A DNA stretch of 64,000 bases from Motiliproteus sp965230185 (GCA_965230185.1 OZ245995.1:2542001-2606000); one strand, 5' to 3'. Numbered from the stretch's first letter, positions 42,207 through 51,174 are shown. Translations and numbers: made by a program. The notes: generated by a model from the letters alone, not told the origin.

Positions 42207-42388
42207 TGTCCTTACATAAAATCCGTGATTGGTGGAATGCGGCACCTGCGTAACGGGATTGTCCCGCTGATGACAGGATTCCGTTCCACGCTGTTTCGGG
42301 CTGTCGGTGGTGGCCGGGCCTGCGGTTTCAGTGGTTGCCGTCGCTCGTCTCCGACACATCGATTTTACGGTGTCTGAAACAGTCAAAA

Positions 42389-42402
42389 ATGACGTATGTC
42401 AA
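42389..42402. promoter_or_regulatory. FNR/DNR-type site upstream of ccoN
   Basis: ATGAC-GTAT-GTCAA (reverse strand TTGAC-ATAC-GTCAT), sharing the core TGACGTATGTCA with the site upstream of the hemerythrin operon. Confidence 0.55.
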
Positions 42403-42506
42403 AAAGCGATATATGCCACATTACTAAAGTAGTAGCCCCGTCTCCCCAGGCCCCGCAGAATACGGGTTCCAGAGATTCGGAGTGTCGCAAAATGTTGTAA
42501 ATGGAT

Positions 42507-42520
42507 TTGACAATAGTCAT
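42507..42520 (+). promoter_or_regulatory. FNR/DNR-type site overlapping the ccoN promoter
   Basis: TTGAC-AATA-GTCAT, about 108 bases upstream of the ccoN ATG and 20 bases before a TATAAC -10-like element. This is the best-placed activator site for ccoNOQP. Confidence 0.55.
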
Positions 42521-42621
42521 AAAAAAGAGTCTTATAACGCGCGGCTAAAAACCTTGCTGAATCGGAGGGATTTGGCCCCAAGCTCTAAAACGAATGTCTG
42601 ACCCAAGAATAGGGGGGGTTC

Positions 42622-44055
42622 ATGGACGCCACAGCTGAACAGAAGTACAACCTTGGCGTTGTGCGCTGGTTCGCGGTTATGTCTATCGTCTACCTGGTGG
42701 TAGGCGCGACGGTCGGGGTTTATATCGCCTCGGAGTTGGCATGGCCGGTTCTGAATTTTGATTCACCATATATTACTTTCGGGCGGCTGAGACCGCTTCA
42801 TACTAACGCCGTGATCTTTGCCTTCGGTGGATGCGCACTGATGGCGACGGCCTATTACTCAGTTCAGCGTACCTGTGCGGTTCGTCTCTGGAGCGATAAG
42901 CTGGCCTGGTTCACATTCTGGGGCTGGAACCTGATCATTGTCTCCGCTGTTATCACTCTGCCGCTGGGCCTGACTCAGTCCAAAGAATACGCAGAGCTGG
43001 AGTGGCCGATCGATATCGCCATTGCCATTGTCTGGCTGTCCTACTCCTTCAACTTCATCATGACCCTGGCGACTCGTAAGAGTTCCCACATCTATGTGTC
43101 AAACTGGTTCTTCCTGGCCATGATGATCATGATCACCTACCTGCACGTGGTTAACAGCCTGGCAATTCCGGTGGGTATGTTTAAGTCCTACTCCATCTTC
43201 TCCGGTGTACAGGACGCAATGATTCAGTGGTGGTGGGGGCACAACGCGGTAGGTTTCTACCTGACGGCGGGCTTCCTCGGCATCATGTACTACTTCGTGC
43301 CCAAGCAGGCGAATCGTCCGGTATTCTCATACCGTCTGTCTGTGGTGCACTTCTGGGCGCTGACCTTCGGTTATGTATGGCTGGGTGCTCACCACCTGCA
43401 GTACACCGCGCTGCCTGACTGGACCGGTTCTCTGGGTGCGGCAATCTCTCTGGCGATGATTATCCCCTCCTGGGGTGGTGCCATCAACGGTATGATGACT
43501 CTGTCCGGTGCCTGGGACAAGCTGCGTACCGACTACGTTCTGCGCTTCCTGATCATGTCGCTGGCCTTCTACGCGATGTCGACTTTCGAAGGTCCGGTCA
43601 TGTCCATCAAGACCGTGAACGCGCTGTCTCATTACACTGACTGGACGGTTGGTCACGTACACTCCGGTGCGCTTGGCTGGGTCGCCATGGTTGGTTGTGG
43701 TGCTATCTACCATCTGATCACCAAGTGTTTCCACACGGAAATGTACTCCCAGCGACTGATCAACGTTCACTTCTGGTGCTTCACTATCGGTACCGTGGTT
43801 TACATCGTTGCGATGTGGGTATCCGGTATCATGCAGGGTCTGATGTGGCGTGCCTATGACGAGTACGGCGCTCTGGCTTACACCTTCGCCGAGTCCGTTG
43901 AAGCAATGCATCCTTACTACGCGATGCGTGCTGTCGGTGGTGCGATCTTCCTGTCCGGTGCGGCCATCATGCTGTTTAACGTACTGATGACGGTTCGCAA
44001 ATCCGCTGCCGAAGGCAAGGTCGAGCAGGCACGTACTGCAGTGGCCGGTGCATAA
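42622..44055 (+). CDS. ccoN: cbb3-type cytochrome c oxidase subunit I
   Basis: A 477-residue catalytic subunit with twelve transmembrane segments. Ligand residues are all visible: H60 and H347 for low-spin haem b, H345 for haem b3, and H207, H257 and H258 for CuB, with Y251 in the position of the cross-linked tyrosine of cbb3 oxidases (WWWGHNAVGF, FGYVWLGAHHLQ, VGHVHSGALGW). It reduces oxygen at very low concentration and pumps protons. The gene follows the FNR-type sites and leads the ccoNOQP operon. Confidence 0.97.
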   Translation: MDATAEQKYNLGVVRWFAVMSIVYLVVGATVGVYIASELAWPVLNFDSPYITFGRLRPLHTNAVIFAFGGCALMATAYYSVQRTCAVRLWSDKLAWFTFWGWNLIIVSAVITLPLGLTQSKEYAELEWPIDIAIAIVWLSYSFNFIMTLATRKSSHIYVSNWFFLAMMIMITYLHVVNSLAIPVGMFKSYSIFSGVQDAMIQWWWGHNAVGFYLTAGFLGIMYYFVPKQANRPVFSYRLSVVHFWALTFGYVWLGAHHLQYTALPDWTGSLGAAISLAMIIPSWGGAINGMMTLSGAWDKLRTDYVLRFLIMSLAFYAMSTFEGPVMSIKTVNALSHYTDWTVGHVHSGALGWVAMVGCGAIYHLITKCFHTEMYSQRLINVHFWCFTIGTVVYIVAMWVSGIMQGLMWRAYDEYGALAYTFAESVEAMHPYYAMRAVGGAIFLSGAAIMLFNVLMTVRKSAAEGKVEQARTAVAGA

Positions 44056-44069
44056 GGGAGATTAAGAAA

Positions 44070-44783
44070 ATGGCGAATAACGTAAAACCCAAGAACCTCC
44101 AGGAATGGTGTGAGGTAAATATCTGGGCACTGGTGCTGGCGACCGCAATTGTGGTTTCTGTCGGCGGTATCGTTGAGATTGTGCCTCTGTTTACTATCGA
44201 GAAGACCATGGAGCACAACAGCGCGCCGGAGATCCTCTGGCAGCGCGAAGAAGGTGAAAAGCTGTCCGACTGGAAAGCCGGCGACGGCATCCGTCCCTAC
44301 ACTGCGCTGGAGCTGGCTGGCCGTGACGTTTATCTGCGTGAGGGCTGCTACCTCTGTCACTCGCAGATGATCCGTCCTTTCCGTGATGAGAAGGAGCGCT
44401 ATGGTCACTACTCGCTGGCGTCTGAGTCCATGTACGATCACCCCTTCCAGTGGGGGTCGAAGCGTACCGGTCCTGACCTGGCGCGGGTCGGCGGTAAGTA
44501 CTCTGATGACTGGCAGCGCAAGCACCTGCGTGCTCCGCGTTCTGTAGTGCCTGAGTCTGTTATGCCTAACTATCCCTGGTTGCAACATGCGATTGTGGAC
44601 GGTGAGCAGCTGACTGCCAACATGGAAGGTATGCGGACCATTGGTGTTCCGTACACCGACGCTGACATCGCCGGTGCGGTCGCAGCGGTTGAGGGCAAAA
44701 CTGAAGAAGACGCCATGGTGGCCTACCTGCAGGTTTTGGGAACTATGGCTAAGCTCGACGAAAACAAGGCTTACCGTGAGTAA
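44070..44783 (+). CDS. ccoO: cbb3-type cytochrome c oxidase subunit II (monohaem)
   Basis: A 237-residue membrane-anchored c-type cytochrome. One N-terminal transmembrane helix (about 17-40), the haem motif CYLCH (C93, C96, H97), and a later Met in SVMPNYPW as probable axial ligand. The KERYGHYSLASESMYDHPFQWGSKRTGPDLARVGGKYSDDW region is highly conserved in CcoO. It starts 14 bases after ccoN and passes electrons to CcoN. Confidence 0.97.
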   Translation: MANNVKPKNLQEWCEVNIWALVLATAIVVSVGGIVEIVPLFTIEKTMEHNSAPEILWQREEGEKLSDWKAGDGIRPYTALELAGRDVYLREGCYLCHSQMIRPFRDEKERYGHYSLASESMYDHPFQWGSKRTGPDLARVGGKYSDDWQRKHLRAPRSVVPESVMPNYPWLQHAIVDGEQLTANMEGMRTIGVPYTDADIAGAVAAVEGKTEEDAMVAYLQVLGTMAKLDENKAYRE

Positions 44784-44991
44784 TCTGAAGGAATACTTCA
44801 GTACTGACTGGGCGGCGATGACTGTCAGTGACTGGGTTGGAACCCTGCTCACCGTGTTCGTCTTCGTCGTCATGGTAATTGTTTACGTCTACGCTCTGCG
44901 TCCGAAAAACAGGGAGAAGCTGGAAGCTCAGAAACATATCCCTCTGGACGATGAGAGCTCTGATAGCGGAGAGAAAAATGGCGGAAAATAA
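44776..44991 (+). CDS. ccoQ: cbb3-type oxidase subunit CcoQ
   Basis: A 71-residue small subunit starting with GTG at 44776, inside the last codons of ccoO (8-base overlap). One transmembrane helix (WVGTLLTVFVFVVMVIVYVYAL, about residues 20-41) is followed by the typical RPKNREKLEAQKHIPLDDE tail. CcoQ stabilises the complex. Its 3' end overlaps the ccoP start by 14 bases, so ccoO, ccoQ and ccoP are translationally coupled. Confidence 0.92.
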   Translation: MSNLKEYFSTDWAAMTVSDWVGTLLTVFVFVVMVIVYVYALRPKNREKLEAQKHIPLDDESSDSGEKNGGK

Positions 44992-45820
44992 TCCATTTCC
45001 GGGTGAAAACAACACAGGCCATATCTGGGATGACAACATCCGTGAGCTGGCCAACCCGATCCCTCGCTGGTGGATGATCGGATTCTGGGCCTCCATCCTC
45101 TGGGTGATCGGCTACGGAATCCTCTATCCCATGATTCCCGGGGCCAACGATTACACGAAAGGTGTGACCGGCTGGACTCAGATCGGCGAGTATAAAGAAG
45201 GTGTCAGCGAAGTCGAAGCGGTGCGTGCTCAGTATGAAGATCGCATCGCGACCATGACCGCGGCGGAAATGCTGGCGGATGATGATGTCGCTGCCTACAC
45301 TCAGGCGTCTGCCCGGGTACTGTTCGGTGACAACTGTGCTGCCTGTCACGGTGCCGGTGGTCAGGGTGGTCCCGGATATCCGGTGCTGGGTGACGATGAC
45401 TGGCTGTTCGGCGGCAAGATCGAAACCCTGGTTCAGACCATCAGCAACGGTCGTCGCGGCATGATGACGGCTCAGGGTGCACTGCTGAAGCCTGAGGAAA
45501 TCGAGACTCTGGCGCAGGCCGTGGTTAACGGCAACATCGCTCAGGAACCGCTGTACAAGAGCAAAGCCTGTTTTGCCTGTCATGGTATGGACGGCAAGGG
45601 TAATCAGGCGCTGGGTTCAGCTAACCTGACCGATGCGATCATGCGCTTCGATGAGGAAGATCCTGTGGCCAGTGCCCGTTACACCATTACTCACGGTGTT
45701 AACGCGCCGAACGACCCCAAGAGTCGTGAAGCAATTATGCCGGCTTTCAAAGAGCGTCTCTCTGAAGCTGACATTAAGAAACTGGCTGTCTACGTCTATA
45801 AACTGGGCGGCGGTCAGTAA
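44978..45820 (+). CDS. ccoP: cbb3-type cytochrome c oxidase subunit III (dihaem)
   Basis: A 280-residue membrane-anchored dihaem cytochrome c. The N-terminal TGHIWDDNIRELANPIPRWW and one main transmembrane helix (32-52) are followed by two haem domains with CAACH (C120, C123, H124) and CFACH (C198, C201, H202). It relays electrons from soluble cytochromes to CcoO and CcoN. The start is set at ATG 44978, which matches the family, rather than the open-frame start at 44879. A strong terminator follows. Confidence 0.96.
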   Translation: MAENNPFPGENNTGHIWDDNIRELANPIPRWWMIGFWASILWVIGYGILYPMIPGANDYTKGVTGWTQIGEYKEGVSEVEAVRAQYEDRIATMTAAEMLADDDVAAYTQASARVLFGDNCAACHGAGGQGGPGYPVLGDDDWLFGGKIETLVQTISNGRRGMMTAQGALLKPEEIETLAQAVVNGNIAQEPLYKSKACFACHGMDGKGNQALGSANLTDAIMRFDEEDPVASARYTITHGVNAPNDPKSREAIMPAFKERLSEADIKKLAVYVYKLGGGQ

Positions 45821-45826
45821 AATGGG

Positions 45827-45851
45827 GCCGGGGTTTTCACCCCGGCTTTTT
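45827..45851 (+). terminator. Intrinsic terminator directly after ccoP
   Basis: GCCGGGG (45827-45833) and CCCCGGC (45840-45846) with a 6-base loop, then TTTTT. It lies seven bases after the ccoP stop and before the 41-residue ORF, so that ORF depends on read-through or its own promoter. Confidence 0.9.
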
Positions 45852-45870
45852 CTGAGAGAGGGAGCTGACT

Positions 45871-45996
45871 ATGAATGCTGATGGTGTTCTTATAGGTTCC
45901 GTGTTAAGCGTAATTGGTGCTGTAGTCATCTTTGGTTATTTTGTGTATCGCGGTATCCAGCAGATCAAAGAAGATTCTGAACGCAATAACAGATAG
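45871..45996 (+). CDS. 41-residue single-pass membrane peptide, possible CcoM-like cbb3 subunit
   Basis: A short ORF starting ATG at 45871 with GAGGGAG upstream. It encodes MNADGVLIGSVLSVIGAVVI... with one transmembrane helix (about residues 6-28), then a short basic-acidic tail (YRGIQQIKEDSERNN). Pseudomonads carry a small cbb3 subunit, CcoM, of similar size with one helix; this ORF could be its counterpart or another assembly peptide. Position between ccoP and ccoG supports a cbb3 role. Bracketed by two terminators. Function is inference. Confidence 0.6.
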   Translation: MNADGVLIGSVLSVIGAVVIFGYFVYRGIQQIKEDSERNNR

Positions 45997-46013
45997 TCGT
46001 GAACCACCTCACC

Positions 46014-46042
46014 AGGGGGGATTGAACAGTCCCCCTTTTTTT
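46014..46042 (+). terminator. Intrinsic terminator after the small membrane peptide
   Basis: AGGGGG (from 46014) pairs with CCCCCT (46031-46036) with an 11-base loop, followed by further T residues. It marks the 3' end of the cco structural genes. Confidence 0.88.
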
Positions 46043-46105
46043 GTGTCACAACAGGCGTGGCGGAATAAACACAGACGTTCGGGCTGTGGTCTGTGGCATC
46101 TACTC

Positions 46106-46119
46106 TTGATATATAAGAA
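46106..46119 (+). promoter_or_regulatory. Weak FNR-like site upstream of ccoG
   Basis: TTGAT-ATAT-AAGAA has one perfect half-site and 3 of 5 in the other. It lies about 120 bases upstream of ccoG. Low confidence on its own. Confidence 0.3.
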
Positions 46120-46235
46120 ACAGCTTATTAACATAAAGCCCCGTGTTGCACTGCGTTGTACTGTCCTGCCGTCCGGTTGCCAGGGTAGAATTTACCCGGC
46201 TCTGAGACAACACTCCGCCAATAGGAGAACCTGAA

Positions 46236-47669
46236 TTGAGCGAAGCCCCCAATATCATCCCGACCACCGCCGTTGATGACCTGTATGCTGAAGCGGGCCA
46301 CTGGCATATCAATACCGGTGAAGAGACTATTCATGCTAAACGTATGCCCGGGAAATGGCGTACGCTGAAGTGGTGGGCCAATTCCTTCTGGCTGATCTTT
46401 TTCCTGGGCCCCTACCTGCGCTGGGATGATCGTCAGGCGGTTCTGTTTGATATTCCCAATCGCCAGTTCCATATTTTTGGCGCCACCATTCTCCCTCAGG
46501 ATTTCTGGATGCTGGCCCTGCTGTTGTTGTTTTTTGCTATTCTGCTGGCGGTAGTTACCGCCGTGGCAGGACGCGTCTGGTGTGGTTTCTTCTGCTTTCA
46601 GACCATCTGGACCGATGTCTATACCTGGATTGAAGAGAAGCTGGAGGGGGCGCCTCAGAAGCGCCGTAAGCTGGAAAAGGCGCCCTGGGATTTCAATAAA
46701 GTCCGCATCAAGGCCATAAAACACTTTCTGTGGCTGGTGATCGCGGTGCTTACCGGCATCAGTTTTTCCGCCTGGTTTACAGACGCCTTTGTGCTCTGGG
46801 GCGAAATCTTTACGCTGTCTGTCGGGCTGGTGTCGATGGTCTTTATCGGCATGTTTATTCTTGGCACCTATATTCTGGCCGGGTTTATGCGTGAGCAGGC
46901 CTGCTTCTGGTTGTGCCCCTATGCCCGTATACAGGGCGTCATGATCGATAACACCACCGTGCTGCCTACCTATGACTACAAGCGGGGCGAGCCCCGGGGG
47001 CGGGTTAAAAAAGGTCAGAAAGAGGAGGAGCGTACCACCGGTGACTGTATCGACTGCAATCAGTGTGTGGCTGTCTGTCCCACCGGTGTCGATATTCGCC
47101 AGGGTCAGCAGGAAGGCTGTATCACCTGCGCGCTCTGTATCGACGCCTGTGATTCGGTGATGGAAAAGATCGGTCGTCCGAAAGGGCTGATCCGTTACGA
47201 GTCGCTGGAAGCGCTGGAAGGCGATCACTCGGTGCCGATTCATAAGCGCCCGCGGGTGTGGGTCTATTCGGCCATCATTCTGGGGGCGCTGCTGGGGATT
47301 CTCTATGGTCTGGCCAGCCTGGATTCGGTGCAGCTGAAGGTGCTCCATGATCGTCAGCCGCTGTTTGTGATCCAGAGCGACGGCTCGGTACAGAACAAAT
47401 ACCGGCTTAAAATGCTGAACAAGCTGAAAACACCGGTGGAAATGAACATCAGTGTAGATGCGCCGGACGGCAATCGGGTAGTCGGAGCCGAGAAGCCGGT
47501 CGTGCTGAAGCCCGGCACGGTGACGGCAAAGGATATTTTTGTCAGAGTCCCCCGGGGCAACCTGACCGCTGAATCGGTGCCGGTGACCTTTACCATTACA
47601 GGTGTCGACCAATCCGGTGCGGCCCTGAGCAGTCAGCGGGAAAGCGTGTTTATCGGTCCCCGTCGCTGA
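46236..47669 (+). CDS. ccoG: cbb3 oxidase accessory protein CcoG (RdxA/FixG)
   Basis: A 477-residue inner-membrane ferredoxin-type protein implicated in copper reduction during cbb3 assembly. Several transmembrane helices carry cysteine motifs (VWCGFFCFQTIWTD; ACFWLCPYARIQG). A cytoplasmic region has two 4Fe-4S motifs (CIDCNQCVAVCPTGVDIRQG; CITCALCIDACD), and a C-terminal Ig-like domain ends the protein. The start is TTG 46236 with AGGAGA at 46223-46228. First gene of ccoGHIS. Confidence 0.95.
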   Translation: MSEAPNIIPTTAVDDLYAEAGHWHINTGEETIHAKRMPGKWRTLKWWANSFWLIFFLGPYLRWDDRQAVLFDIPNRQFHIFGATILPQDFWMLALLLLFFAILLAVVTAVAGRVWCGFFCFQTIWTDVYTWIEEKLEGAPQKRRKLEKAPWDFNKVRIKAIKHFLWLVIAVLTGISFSAWFTDAFVLWGEIFTLSVGLVSMVFIGMFILGTYILAGFMREQACFWLCPYARIQGVMIDNTTVLPTYDYKRGEPRGRVKKGQKEEERTTGDCIDCNQCVAVCPTGVDIRQGQQEGCITCALCIDACDSVMEKIGRPKGLIRYESLEALEGDHSVPIHKRPRVWVYSAIILGALLGILYGLASLDSVQLKVLHDRQPLFVIQSDGSVQNKYRLKMLNKLKTPVEMNISVDAPDGNRVVGAEKPVVLKPGTVTAKDIFVRVPRGNLTAESVPVTFTITGVDQSGAALSSQRESVFIGPRR

Positions 47670-47799
47670 ACGGAGATCCGGCTGCAGTGGGCTGTATCCG
47701 GTGCTCTGCGGCAGTATGATCCGGCCCTGATGTTGCGATGCTGCAGCGGGGCCGATGATTGAAGACAGTTAACAGTTCTAACAAAGAAGTACAGCTATT

Positions 47800-48294
47800 A
47801 TGGCCAGAACACAATCTGCTTGGCGCAGCCCCTGGGTGATCGGATTTACTCTGATGGGCGTGATATTCGTTGCAGCAAATGTCTACCTGATCTGGATTGC
47901 CGGTGATCGCGCACCCTCAATGGTGGTCGAGGATTATTATGAGCGTGGTCAGGATTATGAAAAGAACATGCTCAAGCGGCTGGCAAAAGATCCCGGCTGG
48001 GTGATGGAGCTGACACCGCCGGAAAAAATTGTCATGAACACCGAGGCTGAATTTGGTTTTGTGCTGATGGATAAAGAGGGCGGGGTGGTCAATCCTGATT
48101 CTGTCACCATCTACGCCTACCGGCCTTCCGATGCCGATGCCGATTTCTCGGTGCCCATGCAGCGACTGAGTACCGGCAACTACCGGGCCAGTCTGGCGTT
48201 TCCGCTGAAAGGGGTCTGGGATCTGCTGGCCAGCGTTAAAGAGGGTGAAGATGAGTTTAACGTTTCCCACCGGATTCATGTGAGCGTCAACTGA
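47800..48294 (+). CDS. ccoH: FixH/CcoH-family cbb3 assembly protein
   Basis: A 164-residue protein with one N-terminal transmembrane helix (SPWVIGFTLMGVIFVAANVYLIWIA, about 9-33) and a periplasmic beta-rich domain (SMVVEDYYERGQDYEKNML; GNYRASLAFPLKGVWDLLASV), matching FixH/CcoH. It helps assemble the cbb3 complex. 130 bases after ccoG and three bases before ccoI, with which it is likely coupled. Confidence 0.92.
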   Translation: MARTQSAWRSPWVIGFTLMGVIFVAANVYLIWIAGDRAPSMVVEDYYERGQDYEKNMLKRLAKDPGWVMELTPPEKIVMNTEAEFGFVLMDKEGGVVNPDSVTIYAYRPSDADADFSVPMQRLSTGNYRASLAFPLKGVWDLLASVKEGEDEFNVSHRIHVSVN

Positions 48295-48297
48295 TTT

Positions 48298-50835
48298 ATG
48301 GCATCGTCGGATACAGTATCGGCTTTCGATGAAGCCATGCAGTCTGTAAACGAACAGCAGCACTGTTTTCATTGCGCCCTGCCGGTCAGGACAGAGGAGC
48401 GGATCGCCGCCGAGATCAGCGGGGAATCACGAGCGTTCTGTTGTCACGGCTGTCGTTCGGTCTGCGAGGCGGTGTTCAGTGCCGGTCTGGAAGGGTTTTA
48501 TCAGCGCCGGCTGGAAGGCGATGTACTGGCACCGCCGCCGGAGTTGCCCGCCGAGCTGGCGTTCTACGATCTTGATGAAGTACAGCAGGAATTTGTCGGC
48601 GAGCTGGGGGAAGAGCGTCAGGTCCACCTGCTGGTCGAGGGTATTCATTGCGCCGCCTGTGTCTGGCTGATTGAGAACAGTCTCCGACGGTTGTCCGGAG
48701 TGCTCGATGCCCGCGTTAACCTCACCGGTCGGCGGCTGCATGTAAAATGGGACAATCGCCAGTTACCCCTGTCCACCATCATCCGTAAACTGGGGCTGCT
48801 TGGGTACAGCGCGGTTCCCTACGACCCGGAGGCAGCCGAAGGCAGCGTCAGACGAGAGCATCGTCAGCTGCTGTTCCGGATGGCGGTAGCCGGCTTTGCG
48901 ATGATGAACCTGCTGTGGATCTCCATCGCGCTCTACACTGGAGCCGATAAGGGCGAGTTCCGCAGCATGTTTCACTGGGTCGGTTTCTGTCTGGCGACGC
49001 CAACGCTGCTGTATTCCGGCCAGCCGTTCTTCAAAGGGGCCTGGTCCGGCATTCGTAATCGCAGCCTGGGGATGGATCTGCCGATCGCTCTGGGTGCAAC
49101 TATTACCTGGCTTTACTCGGTCTGGGTGACGATTACCGCCAGCGAAGTCGGCGAGGTCTATTTCGATACCGTTGTCAATTTCCTGTTTGTCATTCTGGTG
49201 GGGCGCTATCTGGAGGCGATTTCCAAGCGTCAGGCTGTTGCCTCGACCCAGCGTCTGCTGGATCTGCAGCCGCGAGTGGCCACCGTCATTCGTGATGGCG
49301 AGGAATCGGTAGTGCCCATCCGCTCCGTGGTTGCCGGTGACCGAGTGGTTGTCCGGCCCGGTGAGCGGGTTCCCGCAGATGGCGTGATTGTCAGCGGCGC
49401 CAGCAGTATCGATGAGGCGATGCTGACCGGCGAGTCGGAACCGGTGGCCCGGACCATCGGCGAAGCGGTCTGCGCCGGAACCATTAACGGTAACGGCTCG
49501 TTGCAGATTGAAGTGACCAGTCTGCTGAAAAACTCGGCTCTGGGAAGAATTATCCATCTGGTGGAGGAGGCTCAGGCCAGCAAGGCGCCGATTCAGTGCG
49601 TAGCGGATTCGATCGTACCCTGGTTTGTCGCTGCCACCCTCGGGCTGGCGTTTGCTACCTTTGGCTGGTGGTATGAGACAGGGCTGGAGTATGCGTTGAT
49701 GGCGGCGACGGCAGTGCTGATTATCACCTGTCCCTGTGCATTCGGGCTGGCTACGCCGATGTCGGTGGCGGTGGCGTCAGGGCTGGGCGCGCGCAACGGA
49801 ATTCTGATCAGAAACGGCGAGGTGCTGGAAACGCTGTCGTCGGTCAGTCATTTTGTATTTGATAAAACCGGTACGCTGACAGAAGGGCAGATGGCGGTTA
49901 CCTCGATAGACACCCGCGAACACCACTGGCAGCACGGCCAGGATGAGGTGGCCGCACCTGTGATCGAGCTGATCAATCGGCTTGCTGCAGCCGAGCATCA
50001 TTCTGAACATCCTATCGCCCTTGCGGTGACGGCCTGTGCCGACGCGCTGGCTGAAAACGAGGTTCGCCCCGAATGTCAGCAGTTTATCAGTAAGCCCGGT
50101 TACGGGATCTCCGCTCAGCTGGAGGGTCGGCCATTGCTGATCGGCAGCAGCCGCTGGCTGGATGAGCAGGGGGTTCGTCGTTATCCGGAATTTGACGAGA
50201 TAGCCGAAGCGCTGGACGGCCAGGCCATCGGTTCCGTGCGTTGTGCCTGGGGTGACGAGGAGGTCGCCATACTGGGGATTGAAGACCGGCTGCGGGATGA
50301 GGCGCCGGCGTTGATTCAGCAGCTGAAAGCGGAGGGGATGAAGGTGACCCTGCTCAGCGGTGATCGTCGTCGTACCGCCGAGGCCGTCGCCGCCCGGCTG
50401 GGTGGCATGGAGGTAATTGCCGAAGTGCTGCCGGAGGACAAGGATAAGGTTGTCGCCGATCTGCAGGCGGGCGGCCACCGGGTCGTCATGGTGGGAGATG
50501 GCGTCAACGATGCGCCGGCGCTGGTGCGTGCCGATGTCGGTGTCGCGCTGGGGTCCGGTACCGATGTTTCCATCGCCAGTGCCGATATCGTACTGATGGG
50601 CAGTGAGCTGGAAAAAGTGCTGCAGGCATCGCGGCTTTCAAGGCGGACACTGCGGACTATCCGTCAGAATATCGCTATTTCCATCACCTATAACCTGATC
50701 ATGGTTCCGCTGGCGATGGCTGCCTTTGTGACCCCGCTGGTAGCGGCTATTACCATGCCGATCAGCTCGCTGCTGGTTATCGGCAACGCCGCTCGAATAC
50801 GGACGGTATTTCGGCACAGAGACAGAAACCGCTAA
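48298..50835 (+). CDS. ccoI: Copper-translocating P1B-type ATPase of cbb3 assembly
   Basis: An 845-residue CcoI/FixI (CopA2-type) ATPase. The N-terminal cysteine-rich region (CFHCALPV; FCCHGCRSVCEAVF) is typical of FixI. The HMA motif is GIHCAAC (C118, C121). A transmembrane CPC motif lies near residue 480 (ITCPCAFGLATP), the phosphorylation site DKTGTLT near 522 and GDGVNDAPAL near 734. It exports copper for insertion into the oxidase. It follows ccoH by three bases and precedes ccoS. Confidence 0.96.
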   Translation: MASSDTVSAFDEAMQSVNEQQHCFHCALPVRTEERIAAEISGESRAFCCHGCRSVCEAVFSAGLEGFYQRRLEGDVLAPPPELPAELAFYDLDEVQQEFVGELGEERQVHLLVEGIHCAACVWLIENSLRRLSGVLDARVNLTGRRLHVKWDNRQLPLSTIIRKLGLLGYSAVPYDPEAAEGSVRREHRQLLFRMAVAGFAMMNLLWISIALYTGADKGEFRSMFHWVGFCLATPTLLYSGQPFFKGAWSGIRNRSLGMDLPIALGATITWLYSVWVTITASEVGEVYFDTVVNFLFVILVGRYLEAISKRQAVASTQRLLDLQPRVATVIRDGEESVVPIRSVVAGDRVVVRPGERVPADGVIVSGASSIDEAMLTGESEPVARTIGEAVCAGTINGNGSLQIEVTSLLKNSALGRIIHLVEEAQASKAPIQCVADSIVPWFVAATLGLAFATFGWWYETGLEYALMAATAVLIITCPCAFGLATPMSVAVASGLGARNGILIRNGEVLETLSSVSHFVFDKTGTLTEGQMAVTSIDTREHHWQHGQDEVAAPVIELINRLAAAEHHSEHPIALAVTACADALAENEVRPECQQFISKPGYGISAQLEGRPLLIGSSRWLDEQGVRRYPEFDEIAEALDGQAIGSVRCAWGDEEVAILGIEDRLRDEAPALIQQLKAEGMKVTLLSGDRRRTAEAVAARLGGMEVIAEVLPEDKDKVVADLQAGGHRVVMVGDGVNDAPALVRADVGVALGSGTDVSIASADIVLMGSELEKVLQASRLSRRTLRTIRQNIAISITYNLIMVPLAMAAFVTPLVAAITMPISSLLVIGNAARIRTVFRHRDRNR

Positions 50836-50907
50836 GGCTGCTGCCTCTTATCCCCTCACTGGCGGGCATGCGATAATGGAAGCGAATCAAACAGAGAGTA
50901 TCGCTGA

Positions 50908-51111
50908 ATGGAAGTAATTTACGGTCTGATCCCCGGGATGATTATCCTGGGGATCGTTGCAGTGGGTATTCTGTTCTGGGCAGCAAAGAGCGGCCAGTAC
51001 GAGGATATGGAGGGTGAAGCGCACCGGATTCTGATGGACGACGATCTGGAGCCGGACGCTGAGTCCGGGTCTGAAGAATCGCCGGCAGAATCGGAGCGGA
51101 AGGAGTCCTGA
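50908..51111 (+). CDS. ccoS: cbb3-type oxidase assembly protein CcoS
   Basis: A 67-residue protein with one N-terminal transmembrane helix (VIYGLIPGMIILGIVAVGILFWA) and the characteristic KSGQYEDMEGEAHRILMDDD segment of CcoS, followed by an acidic tail. Required for cofactor insertion into CcoN. Ends the ccoGHIS operon. The start ATG 50908 has AGAGAG upstream. Confidence 0.93.
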   Translation: MEVIYGLIPGMIILGIVAVGILFWAAKSGQYEDMEGEAHRILMDDDLEPDAESGSEESPAESERKES

Positions 51112-51174
51112 CAGTCCGCTAGTCGAGTCCGTCATTCGGAAACGCAAAACGCCTTTCGCTCGCTGGGGCTGAGG

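Larger units (their letters stand above)
42042..42621. promoter_or_regulatory. Divergent hemN/ccoN regulatory region
   Basis: 580 bases, AT-rich in part, with no convincing gene. It holds three FNR-type sites (42193, 42389, 42507) and a perfect inverted repeat at 42069-42084, listed separately. A TATAAC hexamer at 42533-42538 is a possible ccoN -10 element; the TTGACA overlapping the last FNR-type site is 20 bases away, consistent with a promoter that needs activation. Confidence 0.6.

Noticed and set aside
42078..42386. Minus-strand ORF of 102 residues between hemN and ccoN
   Set aside because: No family resemblance or ribosome site, and it overlaps FNR-type sites in a regulatory region.
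46128..47612. Long minus-strand ORF (494 residues) opposite ccoG
   Set aside because: It is a shadow of ccoG with His/Gln/Arg-rich low-quality sequence and no recognisable domain.
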